DNA of 64,000 bases from Selaginella moellendorffii (taxonomy: Eukaryota > Streptophyta > Lycopodiopsida > Selaginellales > Selaginellaceae). The DNA lies in the NCBI RefSeq assembly GCF_000143415.4, contig NW_003314271.1, forward strand, positions 909,591-973,590, written 5' to 3'. Below are positions 1 to 12,598 of the stretch, piece after piece (position 1 is the stretch's first letter; each line of letters begins with the position of its first letter). Position numbers and translations under genes: made by a program. Below the pieces are notes generated by a model. That model had not been told where the DNA came from. It was given only the letters and a program-made list of their open reading frames with translations, and did not search any database.

Positions 1-3000
1 GCTCGGACTGAAATAGCTTTATTACCTGAAGTTTTTCCAGTACGATCTCTCCCTTGCTAGGCCATTCAGGAGGTGGTCGGTTGTTCTCAATAATAGGTGG
101 AGCCTCAACTGGGACATTCATGTATTGCTTGATACGCTCGACTGAGACAATGGTGTTGGCTAACTGGCAGTACCATTGTGTGAGAACCACAAGACTAATG
201 TTCACGAGAGCTCCATACGAAAGTCCCATACCAGCAAGGCCTGAAAATACATGAAACGGTTGTGATACATGGATGTGGGATGGAGTTTTACATACCTGGG
301 CCGATGTCGAAAGTCGACAGCATTATACCAAAAATGCACAGCAGCACAGTCCCGCACGATTCTACACGTAGCACAAGCCATTCCATCACCGAATAGTTAT
401 GCATATATAGAGAAACATCCTTGTCGAGAAGGACCAAGTTCTTCTGCCTGAACTCGTCTGCTACTCCGAAAGCTCGAATCGAAGTAACGCCGTTAATAGT
501 CTCGCCAGACATGTTGACAATTGGTGCTTTCGTCATAGCGTTCAGCCTCATGAGCGACTGTGCAGTGGAGCGGAAATATTTCTGCCAAATCACAAATTTT
601 AGCGCCAACAACAAAATTAAAAACTAACAACAGTTACCTCGACTCGTTTGATCATGTACAACATCGGTATGACGAAGACGAAGTACGGCCAGACCACGTA
701 AATCAGTATGATGAAAACGCTGGGAAGATCAAACAGGAACCCGATTATGATGTTCGAGATTTGGTTGAGGTCGATGTCCAGTAAACTCATGTCATTCGAG
801 GCCTGATCCAGACTCACCCGTAAGCTCACGGAAAAAGGTAAAAGGTAAAAACGAGACTTACCCTGCTCAGAATCCTTCCTGTCGGTGTTGAATCGAAGAA
901 GGACATTGGCGCCTTGAACAGAGAATCCATCAATCTGTAGAAGAACTCCCTAGAAGCCTTAAGCCCCATAGCAATATGAGCTCTCATCCTTATGATAAAA
1001 CAAAAGCTCGTCGACCAGGAGATCAAAGTGTATCCACCAACAAGCAGCTTCGCATTGATGTCCGGATTCTGAACCTGGATTGCGAGATATAAACTTGCGG
1101 CAGCCTGACCAGCAACCAGACCCGCCTGCGCGACTAGATCCACAATGAAGAAAAATCTCGCCTTGGAGATTGTCAGATAATCCTTGTAAGGCTGGAGACC
1201 CAGGTCTCCAACCCCCATCTCTTCCTTCTCGGTCAGTTGAGAAGCCGTGAACGATTCGCTATGATCTTGCTGCTTTTTGCTGGAATTCCTTCTTACGATA
1301 CTGATGTGCCTCTTGAACTCAGGGTCCTTGTTAGATTTGCTTTCACTCATCTGCTGCTCCTGCTGCTGATTGTTGAAGTTATCCAAAGCCTCCTTGTGAG
1401 CATTGACAAGCTTCTCAAACGCGAGACCTGACTCAACTAGTTCGTCATAGTTACCACTCTGTAAGACTTCGCCATCTTGCATCACCTGCACACGGAAGTC
1501 GTTTGTGAGCTTGAGCTTATAATTCTGAAAAATCAAAACACTCACCAAAATCTTGTCAACCGCAGGTAGGAACTCTACTTGATGAGTAACGAGCAACACA
1601 GTTTTACCAGCCAATGCTTTCATAACACAATCCTGTTAAAACCCCTTTAGTAAACCAGAAAAGAAATCTCAGGAACTTACATGAAAGAGAGTTGCAGCTG
1701 TGTGAGCATCCACAGCACTGAAAGGATCATCCAGAAAATAGATATCCGAGTCGTAATACACCGCCCGAGCAAGTTGAATTCTCTGCTTCTGGCCACCGCT
1801 GAGATTTAGCCCCCTCTCGCCAATCTCAGTCTTGTCACCATGCGGAAGTATCTTCAAGTCGGATTCAAGAGCGCAAGCCTTGAGAACGTTCTGGTATTTC
1901 TGCTCGTCATAAGGTTTGCCAAATACCACATTGTCTCTTATCGTGCCAGTTTGGATCCATGCAGACTGAGAGACATAAGCCACTGTCCCATAGAGTTGCA
2001 CCTACAGGAAAGAAAGAAAAAAAAAAAAAACACAATGAAAGAAAGATTCGTCAAACGTAAATAGAACATTAACTTACTGTTCCAGACATCTTGGGAATCT
2101 CTCCGAGTAAAGCGGACAACAACGACGTCTTGCCAGAGCCAACAGCACCACAAATGGCCACTTTATCACCGCGATGTATCTCAAAGTTTGCATTCTTGAG
2201 GCTCGGGTGTGAACCATCCCAGCTAAAGAATCCCCCTCGCGCGCGCACAACAACGTCGCTCCCCTTGAGAGACCTCCGATCGACAGCGTTTGTATCAACT
2301 TCTTCGTCCTGGAGGAACCTCCCGAGCCTTAACAGCGAGACTTTCACCTGGAAGAAGGAAAACGTGAGAGCAATTAAAAGAAAGAAATTGCAAGTCGTCA
2401 ACACAAGATCCATGGAAAAGTTGACACATCAGCGGACGAATCCTACTGACAGGAAAACGATGCAATGACAAAGAAACCAGGAAACGTGGACAAGCATGAA
2501 CAGCCCAGTGTATGATCTAAAAATCTAAAGAACGAAGTTGCGACTTTCAAAAAAAATTAAAGGAAAGATGGACGATGAGAACTCACCTGGGTGATGATCG
2601 CTAGAAGCTCGGGGACGATCCTCACGGGCTCCTGCGTGTTCCCAAACGCCGAGAAGACCGTGAAGATCACCGCGGCCGTGAGCTTGTTCCCGAGAAAGGC
2701 ATACCCGGCAAGAGCAACCGCGACCGCCACCGTGTAGCTAAACCAAAACGTGATGAGCGAGACGCTCCTCTTGCCGTGCATGGATCCCAGCCACTGGAGC
2801 TCCTCCTCCCTGTGCTGCTTGATCAGCGTCTTGAATTCCTCCTCCCACGCCTGGAGCTTGATGATCTTCATGCTGGTGAGGATCTCCGTGGTAGCCCTCA
2901 ATCGCTTGTCCTGCGCGACCATGAAATTCGTCTGCGCGCGCTGGAGGAGGCGGCTGGTGGGGATCTGGATGCACGCCGTAACGACGAGCACGGCAACGCA

Positions 3001-4403
3001 CGCCAGGGTCGCCAATCCGATCGTCCCTACGAGAATGCCGATGGCGATCCCTAGCTGGAGGACGAGCGTCCATGTATAGTGCATCCACCACGCAAAATCC
3101 CCCAGCCGGTACGCATCCACGCCGATGTAGCTCACGATCTCGCCCGCGCCATGGCGCTGCTTGGCCGAATTCGCGAGCCGGAGCTGCTTCTCGTAGACCT
3201 CGGCGATGACGGCCGATCGCAGGCGCGCGCCGACGAGGCGCGATTGGAAGCTCCAGTGCCGCTGCGAGATGGACTGGAGGAATTTCGCGGCCGTGAGGCC
3301 GAGGATGATGGCGAAGCCCTCGACCCGGAAGAACCCTAATTTTTCCCCCTGGGGCTTTGCCACCGAGCGCACGAAGAAATACGTGAAGAGCGGCGAGGAG
3401 GAGAGCGCTAGGGTTCTTACGAGCGCCAGGAATCCGGTGTAGAGGAATTCCTTGCCGAAGCATCCGGCCAGCGCCTTGAAGACGGAGATCCTGGCGCCGT
3501 GCTTGCGCTGGAGCTCCAGGCGCTGCGCGAAATCGAGGTGATTGGTCTGGGCGCTATACTCCGGTGGAAGATCGGGGATGTCCTGGAGCTCCAGCGGCCT
3601 GGAATGGCCGAGGTCGAGCAGTGGATTCATCCACGAGAAGGAGAGCTGGCTCCAGAATCCCGCAGTCGCTAGCGGCGTCACATTCTTCTCGGGGATCTCT
3701 ACTCCGCCATCGCCGTTGAGCAGCGGCGTCGCGAGATCGCGCTCCTCGTCGCGCTGTTCTTGCCCGCTCCAGATCTCGCGGAGCTTCACCGCCGCCGCCG
3801 CAAGGAGGACGCAGCACACCGGCCACGCCGCGATGGAGAGAATGCCATAGACCGTGAGTGCCGACGAGGACTCCCGGACGAGCACCGCGATCGTCCACGC
3901 CGTGATCACCGTGTTCATCACGAACATCGCGATCCACCAGACGCAAGCTGTGACCTTCGCGGCGCGACGAACGCCGGACGCCATCGCCGAGTAGCCCACG
4001 CCGCCCCACGAGATCGTCTGGGCGAGCCAGAAGACCCAGACGATGGAATCGACCGGCCACTCGGTCGCGAGCAGCCATAGCAGCACCGCGAGCTGGGCGA
4101 GCGCGACCAGGCTCGCTAGAACGCCCACCACGATCGACCACCGCGACCTCCTCCTGGATCCAGTGTTCTTGCGCGATGCGATGTGGACGATCACGAAGGC
4201 GAAGAAGAAGGCGAGCTTGAGGATGCAAGTGATCGCGTTCTCGGTGCGCGGTAGCACCGCCCAGGAGGACTGGAACCGGGTGGAGCAAATCGATTGGAGC
4301 TGGATCCAAGCATCTGGCAAGAACAAAGCGATACGAACGAATCAGCGCCAAGAACACATCGATCTATCGCTCGCTCACCTTGGACCTCAGGTCGGACCTT
4401 CAT
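1..4403 (-). CDS. ABC transporter C family (MRP-type), partial at left edge
   Basis: This is a full-size ABCC transporter of the multidrug-resistance-protein type, which moves glutathione and other organic-anion conjugates across vacuolar or plasma membranes using ATP. Nine exons can be read: 4379-4403, 2587-4313, 2078-2347, 1681-2001, 1546-1632, 862-1485, 638-802, 296-581 and 26-240. All have GT-AG borders and most introns are 55-80 bases. The start at 4403 is the first ATG, and a 65-base intron joins it to the N-terminal membrane domain (TMD0 and TMD1). NBD1 shows Walker [10 protein letters not shown], signature LSGGQKQR and Walker [16 protein letters not shown]2 follows, with the motif [14 protein letters not shown]. 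The donor at position 25 marks the last visible exon, so NBD2 lies outside the window. About 1240 residues are visible with no frameshift. Family assignment is secure; the substrate cannot be told. Confidence 0.93.
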
Positions 4404-5428
4404 CGCTGAGTCAAGTATCACTCCTCTCACGAAGAGCCAGCGACCATCTAGCGCTCCTCAATCCACCATAGCCGAGTGGATTCTACCTCAAATCCACCAT
4501 AGCTAAGCTCTGCCTAGCTAGCTCTCGGAGGATGTGTGGTAGCGCGGGCGATCGATCGCTATGACTGAATTAATTGTAACCGGCGGCCTTGCTGGTCACT
4601 GCTCCTTCATTCATTCCAAATTCCTCGTCCTCCGGCCAAATTTTTTCGTGCCAGTACCAACAGAAGCAAAGCAAGGGAGCCGCGAGAGAGAGAGTTATCT
4701 TTCTTCCTCGGTGATGTGTCACTCTCCTCCGCCACGTCGGACTTTTCCGCCTATGACGTGGTCTAGCTGGACATAATTCTTAAATGCCCCATTTGTTACC
4801 TGGCGCGAACTGTCCGGCAAGAACCACGTGGGCGGCGATCTGACGGATACCGGCGTAACAGCTCGGCCCCAAATCGACGGCTCACAGGCCTGTGGCTCCC
4901 AGCCGAGCCACGCACTTGGAGCTTTGACGGGCAGCCAGGGGTGATATAATCAGTTGCTGGCTGGCTGTGGAGCTGACACATTTGTAGTTTGGAAAGAATC
5001 GAAATTCTCCAACCCAAACGTCCAGGTACATGATTCTTTGTATTCACAGATCGAAGGCACGCAACGCAGCAAGCAACTGAGATCTTTCCTCCAGCAAGGA
5101 GTGATTGAATTCTTCTCGAAAAGCTTGGGTCTCATCTGATCGTAAGTTTAGGGGGATCTTTGTGAAGGAGTCCTGGACACCGGATAAATGGAGGATGCTT
5201 TAGAAAATTTTGGGAAAACGCTGGCATTGAGGAGGCTTAGTCAAGCCCAACACTTGAGTCAATTGGCTCAATGCAAATTCCTCCCTTGTCTTTTTGTTTC
5301 CAGAAGTCCAACCCGATCGCCCACACTCCGATTTTTTAAGAGTGCATGGAATACAAAATGGACTCTTTCATTGACACGGAGTACGAAGATTTTAGGGTTC
5401 TATGGGGTTTTGATTTTAGGGCTTTCCC
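4404..5428. other. Intergenic region between divergent genes
   Basis: This stretch separates the minus-strand ABCC gene from the plus-strand small gene at 5429, so it should hold both promoters. Short open frames here are not convincing. The only organised signal seen is a pair of inverted ACGT boxes at about 4731-4761, listed separately. Confidence 0.5.
4731..4761. promoter_or_regulatory. Inverted pair of ACGT-core boxes
   Basis: CCACGTC and GACGTGG face each other across about 16 bases, about 330 bases upstream of the ABCC start. ACGT cores of this kind are bound by plant bZIP factors (G-box/ABRE type). The match is seen directly; a regulatory role is an inference. Confidence 0.3.
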
Positions 5429-5894
5429 ATGGAGAAGCGCAGGCGATCGCACGCCATCCACAAGCGGGCATGCTTCGCGAAGCTGGGCCCTGGGGCGAGG
5501 AAGGGGAAGACTACGAGCCCTAATTCTTCCCCGGGACCTGCGAATTTGGACAAGTATTTGAATGAAGAGGGGGAGTTGTGGGCGGAAAGAGTTTGTGGCG
5601 CAGTGGTGGGTTAAAATCTCTCCTTGTTTTTTTTTTTGAGGTGATCTTTAGTGAAGCTTTGCTAATAGATAGCCATGGCGTGTTTGAAGATGGTGGCTAT
5701 GGAGCGTGCTGCCACCCTTGGTGACCTGAAGCTGGCCGGGGTTTTGAGTTGGGAAACTCTCCAGGGCATTTGTAAGTAAGATTTGGGCTTTGTTTGCTTG
5801 GCTCTTACTTAGGTTTGTTTTTCTAGCGATTGCTCTTGAGGAGTTTAGAGAGCAACGGCTTTCTGCTCGTCTGGCGGAATATCAAAATCATTGA
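5429..5894 (+). CDS. Small unrecognised protein, three exons
   Basis: A gene can be assembled from ATG 5429 with two introns. The first starts at GT after the codons for CGAV (about 5606) and ends at AG just before ATAGCCATGG (about 5668). The second runs from gtaagt after GGCATTT (about 5773) to a tttttctag acceptor (about 5826). The reading frame stays open across both joins and ends with TGA at 5892-5894, giving about 115 residues. The N-terminus is basic (MEKRRRSHAIHKR, then GARKGK), which could be a nuclear or organelle-targeting signal. The middle is mildly hydrophobic (VIAMACLKMVAMERAATLG) and the end is a charged helix (ALEEFREQRLSARLAEYQNH). I do not recognise the family. Support comes from consistent splicing and GC-richer composition than its surroundings. 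Confidence 0.5.
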
Positions 5895-6159
5895 AGAAAA
5901 GAGATGTGTTTTCTCTTTCTCAAGTTCTCAAGGACAAGAGAAGACATTGCAAGCAGGCCCCTTTTTGGAACTGAAAGAATTCAAGACATGTAGTCGGTAA
6001 ATCACTCTTCTCTACGATAAAGCTTAGCGTGTAGGGTGCTACTGTAGTGTCAAGCCAAGTGTAAGTGCTGTAGTTGCAAGAGTTTTTTTCAATGTTTGAG
6101 TTGGACATTGCAAGAAAGTATTCCATTCTTCATGCTGTATTCTTCGTTTTGTGGCCCAA

Positions 6160-6290
6160 GGCCCTGAAATTTGGGTTTTACTCCAAGACATGTGGCATAT
6201 GACATGTGGTATATAAAAGGTTTATAGTTATCCTATGGTTATTCACCATAGGGTAAAGGTGAAAACCACATGCATTTGGAATAATATTAT
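6160..6290 (+). repeat. LTR fragment, family A (3' end)
   Basis: The sequence matches the 3' end of the LTR at 15.0-15.96 kb: the ATGTGGCATATGACATG motif, then the GTTATCCTATGGTTATTCACCATAGGG segment in variant form, then a ccacatgcatttgg end. The last part is repeated locally in tandem (about 6247-6380). It is a fragment only. Confidence 0.5.
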
Positions 6291-6597
6291 CTTTATTAGG
6301 TTTATAAATGATTTTAATACCATAGGGTAAAGGTGAAAACCACATATTATCTTTATTAGGTTTATAAATGATTTTAACATTAAATTTAGTGAGCTTCTCT
6401 GGCTAGTGAGTTTACTTTCATGTAAGCCTTAACTATATAACAAAGTAGCTCAATATGTTATTATCTGTATAAACCTTGGTATGTCCACATAAATAATGTC
6501 TCTAATATTTTAACATTGCCACTATAGCACACAATCACAATTTTGCTACAACACAGCACCAATAATATAACTAGATATATCACAATGCACTTCAAAG

Positions 6598-6825
6598 AAT
6601 TTATCAAGATCTGAAATCTTAAGAACAAAAACCGTAGTCAAGATCTCCTTCAACCGTACAAAAGCACGCTGACAAATTTGTGTCCAATAAAACTGAATAC
6701 TACCTTTCATTAATTTATCAAGATCTGAAATCCTAAGAACAAAAACCGTAGTCAAAATCTCCTTCAACCGTACAAAAGCACGCTGACAAATTTGTGTCCA
6801 ATAAAACTGAATACTACCCTTCATT
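6598..6825. repeat. 114-bp tandem duplication inside gypsy pol
   Basis: Two copies of a 114-base unit lie head to tail, differing at only a few positions by eye. Because 114 is divisible by three the reading frame is kept, so the peptide repeats a 38-residue piece. The high identity suggests it is younger than most of the decay around it. Confidence 0.85.
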
Positions 6826-7013
6826 AATTTAGTCAATAGAAGAACAATACTTGCAAAATTGCAAACAAACTTGCAATAATATCCCGTCAAACTGAGAGAG
6901 GAATGAACATCTAATACAGTAATTGGGATTTCCTAGGACTTCACCACTTCCACCTTCTTTGGATCCATTTTAATTATGCCACCACCAACTATATGTCCAA
7001 GAAAGTTTATGCG

Positions 7014-7018
7014 CAATT
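7014..7018. repeat. Target-site duplication, left copy (CAATT)
   Basis: CAATT directly precedes the TGTGA start of the left LTR and recurs directly after the right LTR at 14205-14209. Confidence 0.85.
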
Positions 7019-8608
7019 TGTGACACATAAATCCCTAAACCCCAAAATGGAGCTGAAAGGGTGCTACATGGTAGTGGCTGAAGCGAAAGCCAAATGAGTG
7101 TAACATGTTTGGACTAAAAGCTCTGACTTGAAAGGTCGAGAGCAAGAGTGGAACTCTCAATGAAGTGCTCAAAGAACAAGCACGAAGCGAGTAATAAGTG
7201 AGTCTTTAAAAAAGGGACATAAAAGGACCAACACATGACACGTGGAAGAGTCCAAGATAGACCTGAGATGGACCCGAGATGGAGTCCAAGATAGAGTCTT
7301 AGATGGACCCAAGATGGACCCAAGATGGAGTCCGAGATGGACCCAAGATGGAGTCTGAGATGGACCCGAGATGGAGTCTGAGATGGAGTCCGAGATGGAC
7401 CCGAAATGGAGTCTAAGATGGACCCGAGATGAAGTCCGAGATGGACCCAAGATGGACCCAAGATGGAGTCTGAGATGGACCAGAGATGGACCCAAGATGG
7501 AGTCTGAGATGGACCGAGATGAAGTTCAAGATGGAGTCCAAGAAGAACCTGAGATGGAGTCCAAGGTTAAGACCAAAACTGAGACTGAGACCGAGACCAG
7601 GACTGAGACCGAGACAAAGGCCGAGGCCGAGTCCGAATTCAAGTTCGAGTCCAAGGGTGAAAGCCCAAAGCATTTGTCTCCCAAACCTTAGGGTTTGGTA
7701 AGCTCCAAAAGTATAATAGGGCGAGCACTCCAATGAAGCTAGTTTGGCCAAGGAAGGTTATACCGAAGTGTTAGGTGATGGGATAACCATTGGGAAGTCT
7801 AAGGCTAAAGTGAATACAGACTGACAAGTGGGGTAGCCTGGTGAAGTGTTCAAGAGTCAGCTCTAGTTCCCTGGGGAGATCAAATGGTCGATGCTCCCAG
7901 TCCAAGCATGGGTGGCACTATCTACTTGGATATCTAGCGTGGCTCAACGGAACCTCGCTCTAAGCTCATGGTTAGAACACCCAAAGGCGGAAAGTGGGGA
8001 GAGTACCCATAAGGCTTGCGTAAGGCCACGGTGTTTTGAAATGTTATCCCAAAGTCCTAAGCTGTGAAAAGGAAGAGGACTAAAGATATGGTCACATGGT
8101 GAGGAAGTCCCAAAGGATAATGGGACTTAGAGGTCGGGCCTGTGAGCCTTGTTCCAGTGGCAATGTTGACAAACATAGCCATGGACAAAAAGGGATTTGG
8201 TGGGGACTAAAAAAGGGATATTAGGGAAGGCTATTCCCCATGTTTGTAAACATCTTAAGGATGCTAAGGAGTGGATCTAAGGTGACCACTCATGGACGGA
8301 TGACCTAGTCTTGGAGAGATAGGACTGTGATGCAGGTGGTATTGGACCACCAGTGTGGCAAAGGTGATTGGGCATGGCTTTAGTGTAATGGGCTGATATA
8401 TTTGTGGTACCTTTGAGTGCCGGCCATGGGACTAGACACATGGAGCACTTGGACCAAGTGCAAGGGTTGAGTGGTAGAGATGCCATTCTCAAGGATAGCA
8501 AACCCCAAGTTCGGAATAGAACTTATGAAAGTTGTGAGTGAGACTCCTCCATGTGGTTGATGGTGTGGTTAAGTGACTAAAGTAGAATGAAAAATTTAGT
8601 CACTTACA
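7019..8608 (+). repeat. Left LTR of the 7.2-kb element
   Basis: 1590 bases, TGTGA...TTACA. It aligns along its length with 12599-14204. Over the first 180 or so bases about one position in eight differs by eye, mostly transitions, so the insertion is old. It contains a GATGGA-based minisatellite at about 7255-7560 and a GAGACC/GAGACT hexamer stretch at about 7568-7640. Confidence 0.88.
7255..7640 (+). repeat. 11/12-bp minisatellite and hexamer tract inside left LTR
   Basis: Units alternate between GAGATGGACCC (11 bases) and GAGATGGAGTCC (12 bases) with point variants, followed by a run of six-base GAGACC-type units. Open frames through this block encode runs such as DGPEMESEMD, but they follow from the repeat periodicity and are not taken as a protein gene. 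Confidence 0.85.
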
Positions 8609-8611
8609 ATT

Positions 8612-8623
8612 TGGTATTGGAAC
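8612..8623 (+). other. Primer-binding site, tRNA-iMet type
   Basis: TGGTATTGGAAC lies three bases after the left LTR. The usual plant site complementary to the initiator tRNA-Met 3' end is TGGTATCAGAGC; nine of twelve positions match. The initiator tRNA gene at 37831-37902 in this window has exactly the 3' end that would prime it. Confidence 0.7.
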
Positions 8624-11600
8624 TATTCCTTAGTTTGACTTTTATTGCTGCTCAAGTATATCACCACTTGTATTAGCATTAGAAGGTCCAAGGAGTGGGC
8701 TTATCATTGAGGAGTAGCAGGTTGGGAGGATATGGCTCTCCACTATAGTTCATGTGTGAACTTGTAGGCAAGGTGGTGGATAGAAAAAGGCCAATAAAGG
8801 AACGACTTTGGGATCTTGGGAACAGTATAAAGTTTTCCTTAGAGAGTTGAGGATGTGATCTAGATAAGCATTTGACTAAGAAAACTGGCAGATATAGTTG
8901 TGGTAAGCAACTATAGTTGGGATCGCGGGAAAGCTAAAGACTCCAAAACAATAAAGGAGTCACAAAATTATCCTTATATAGTTGAGGCTGGTGCTCATGA
9001 ATTTGAAAGCGGAATTAATGACTATGAGAGGTTAAATGAGGACACAAGTCCTTGAAATGGTAGCTGGGGCTACCTTTTATAAATGTTGGAACAAACCCAA
9101 GGAGTTAGGGTGTACTTAGAGGATGAATCAGTATTTTCATCGTAAGAACAGATAGTCCCAAGGGGCAAAGGTAGCCCACAAAGAATGAAAAATAATCAAG
9201 TGTTGGAATAACACTTGTAATGGTGGTCCTTGTGAGTAAGACATGAATACAAGAAATTGTATTCCAATGAGCTAGCATCTCAAAAGTAGGACCCTATGGG
9301 TCATGGGATTACTAAAGTCCAAAAGTTGAATGACTTGAATGGAGTCAAGGAATAGTTTTAAAGGATTAATAAAAGCATTTGGACTGAGGTGTGTTGTGCC
9401 TTACGAAGGATGGGGAAGATTATACGATCCAAATATGAGAACAGTGGTTATCTCATTGATGGTGGAATGTGTCATACTAAAGTCATGGAAAATGTGTTCT
9501 TAGAGAAAACAATTTTGACACAAAATGGTGTATAAACTCTATAGTGTAGTGCTAATAAATAGTTAGCATGAGAAAGAATTGTATTGGTTTTAGCAAGGAC
9601 TTAAACATGAGAAAGAAGTGTCATAAATGTAAACTCATGGAGCCAACAATGTGGAAACACCGAATGTGCCAAGGCGTGATGCCTTGAGGTCAAGTTGGTC
9701 GGTTCATGAGAACCCCTTCCCAAAAGAATTCTAATAGAAATAAGAATGGCATAGCCTAAGTTAGAAGGCATGCAATTGAAGTGTGGTGACCTAAATAATG
9801 ATGGAGGTGTGAAAGCACCAACAATGAGTTGTAAGACTTGACAACTATAAGGCAACTAAGCAAAAGGTGCAAAATAATTGGTTAAGCTGGTAGAAGGTAA
9901 CTAACAAGACTTTTTATTGGGATAAAGAAATTAAATATACCCTTATGGGGGATAAATTGCTTATGTTGAAATATAGTAAATCAATGTCGTAAAAAAAATG
10001 CTCATTGTCAAAGGGGCCATCATTGGGACACCCAAACACTCTAGAATACTAGGAGGTGGTGTTTGGTGTCATGAGGGCAATAGATAAGGTCCAAGGGACT
10101 AAATCCCTAGCGAATAAAGGATAGGAGGTGCTATCCAAATGTCCAAAGTTGCGAAGATGGGAGAAGTCCGTCTACCCGAATTAAACAAAGCCAAAATGGG
10201 ATTTTGGCAAGGTTAGTGATGGGCATATAAAGGCTTATATATAGCAATGTTAATCCCATTATGTGGAATTACAAGGTGAGCATACCCGGATTGAAGAACC
10301 ACCCTAGACTATCGGGTAGGTTCATCCCTAAAAATACTTGCTAAGGTATGGTAAAAAAGACAAAGCTATCCTTCTATTGTAGAGGAAAATAACTAAAGGA
10401 AATGTATGAGGCCAAAAAACAAATATTAAGTGGATAGAACTGAACCATAGAAATCAAAGGGCGTAACTAAGGTTAGTTATGTAAGTTGGGAGTGGAAAAT
10501 CAAGTGCGCGCTCAAGCATATTATTACTAGCAACCGTGGCGAAATGAGAGGCCTTAGCAAGCTAAGGGACAAAGTTCCTTTAAATTTCTCAAAGACAATT
10601 CTAGATAACTTAGTACCTAGAAAAGCCAAGTGTAAATGGTATGCACGAAATTAGAGTGGCACAGCAGAAGCGTGGTCTTGAAACTTACCATAAGGCAAGG
10701 CTATCAAGGTTAAGGAAGTAGTTCCCGAGTGTTCAAAAGGATGGCTTTGAACGAAAGTTGATGATCAAGGACTTTCACGCTTATGCATGAACCATGTTAC
10801 GGTAGTCGGATGACTTGCTAAGCGAGGTTAGCAAATCAGGGGAACAAGTACCTTAGTTGAAAGTGCTAACTTAAAAAAAGGGCTGCCTATGGGGCTAAGC
10901 ATGGAGGAGTCCATGCATGATCATAAACTTGTTAAGTGAGAGGACTTGATAGTGTAAAAGAACTAGGTTCCTAAGCTGTGATCCGTAGCGCACTTTGAGT
11001 ATAAATTGGTGCACCAGCATAAAGAGTCATGCTTGGCATCCTGGGTGATACCATCCATAGATGCATATACGGAGGTTGAGTTCGAGTCCCAACCCTCTAG
11101 TGTTTGGGTTCGAGTCCCAAATCACTAGAGTGTGGTGATAGTTTGGAATACGAGGACAATCATGTTTTGGTGGTCATAGACTCTTAGTGAGGAGACTGAC
11201 TTGGGCACACTGCCAAACGAGGGATGCCGCGGAGTCGTGATGTATGGTTAAATTGCTTAGAGTGAAAGCTTAGCATATCTAACTTGAATACTTTGGTGCA
11301 AATGGCACCAAAAACATGGTGAATAAGATGGGGACATCTAGTCTTAGTTTCTATAGACCCTTGGCCAAAAGGGTTGACTTGGGTGCACTGCCAAGTGTGG
11401 GGGATGCCTCTGGGGTCATGGTCAACAAGTTAAAGGTCTGGAAGACTTAATACTTATTGGTAGACCTGTTAAGGTGACAAAGGTTAGATCACTAAGTGAT
11501 CTTACGGCTAAACAAAGATAAAGTCTTTATGAGGTTAAAGAATAAAATTCTTAATTCAAAGTGTTGATTTGAATTATTGGTAATGGTGTAGCTTGGTCGA

Positions 11601-12598
11601 GGTGACCAAGTGGGAAGGTCACCTAAAGGGAAATCAATTGTGTTGATACGATAGTATAGTGAATCCAAGAAAGTAGTCTCTAGAAAAGACCTATAAAAGG
11701 GTCACAAAGTGGGGTTATAGATGGAGCCCATAGCAAAAAATGCTAAAGAAACCTACTAGGGGTGAACACCCTCTAGATTTAGCAAAGTAGAGCTTTTGCC
11801 ATAGAACCAAAAGGATACCTCGAGAATGGAGGTAGTGATCCTATGTTACTTGGAGCAACAATCAACAAATAGGAGTAAAAAATACTAGTGGCCAAGTGTG
11901 GGCCATAGAATTCATTGGAAAGAATCCAAATGACAAAGTTAGGCGAGGAACACTAATGTGTTGGATGCTAACGAATTGTGGGAAAGGAAGTGTGTTTCCA
12001 ATGATGGATTCCCAAATGCTCCAATTTGGCAAAGGTGAAAGCTCCAAAAGAGGGAGTGGCAAGGTAGCCAAATGATAGGGTCATGGACAGCTCTAGCATA
12101 ACTTATAATAGCTAGAACTTAGTGCCAAGATGGCACGAAATAGAAAGAGGATTATAGTGCCCTCAAGTAAAAAACTTCCTATGATGGGGAAGTGGAGTTT
12201 GCACAAATATATGCAATGAAAAGTGTCAGAAACACCTAAGAAATTGACTTCGAGAAGTCAAGATTAAAAGTTCCAAAGAGGAATGGTTATATCGATAGAA
12301 GTTGAGACTACTGGAAAATAAATAGTGGGATTGAAATAGAGAAGGTGTCTCTAATGGGTTTAGCGAGAGCTAAACTAATAAAAGAGAAAGAACCATTTGA
12401 GGTGGTCAAATGAGTCTCTATGTTAGAGACACTATGCTCTTTAGAGGTTGGACAAGGCATGGTGAGCCTTTGGTGTCAAACCATTGACAAATATTGGTTA
12501 GGTGCCAAGGATGGAAAAGGTAATACATGCTGATGTTACTTTATAAAATGGTTTATCGTTCGATGAGGACATCAAACTTCGTCTATGGGTGGTGGAGT

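Larger units (their letters stand above)
6546..7018 (-). pseudogene. Ty3/gypsy reverse transcriptase, 3' half (interrupted element)
   Basis: Read on the minus strand from 7018 this gives FLGHIVGGG, KMDPKKVE, then LTGYYCKFV and the RT/RNase H connection ending FEVHCDISS. This order is typical of Ty3/gypsy Pol. The 5' half of the same gene is at 14205-14700. The two halves join in frame if the intervening 7.2 kb element and one CAATT copy are removed. A 114-base unit (6598-6711 and 6712-6825) is duplicated in tandem in frame, repeating 38 residues from LMKGSIQFYW to ISDLDK. In-frame stops in the flanks show the element is dead. Confidence 0.85.

Noticed and set aside
803-861. An apparently missing splice acceptor in the ABCC gene before the VSLDQ codons
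   Set aside because: A canonical acceptor exists slightly further on (gatcag|GCCTCG), giving [12 protein letters not shown], which fits the family better. The intron is a normal 59 bases.
7371-7751. Open frames of over 100 codons through the GATGGA minisatellite on both strands (also 12687-13305)
   Set aside because: The periodic sequence lacks stops in several frames at once. The peptides are pure repeat and lie within LTRs.
11190-11420. Two similar stretches (GACTTGGG..CACTGCCAA..) inside the 7.2-kb element, suspected of being an internal coding repeat
   Set aside because: They are short and degenerate with no common open frame; noted only as a weak internal repeat.
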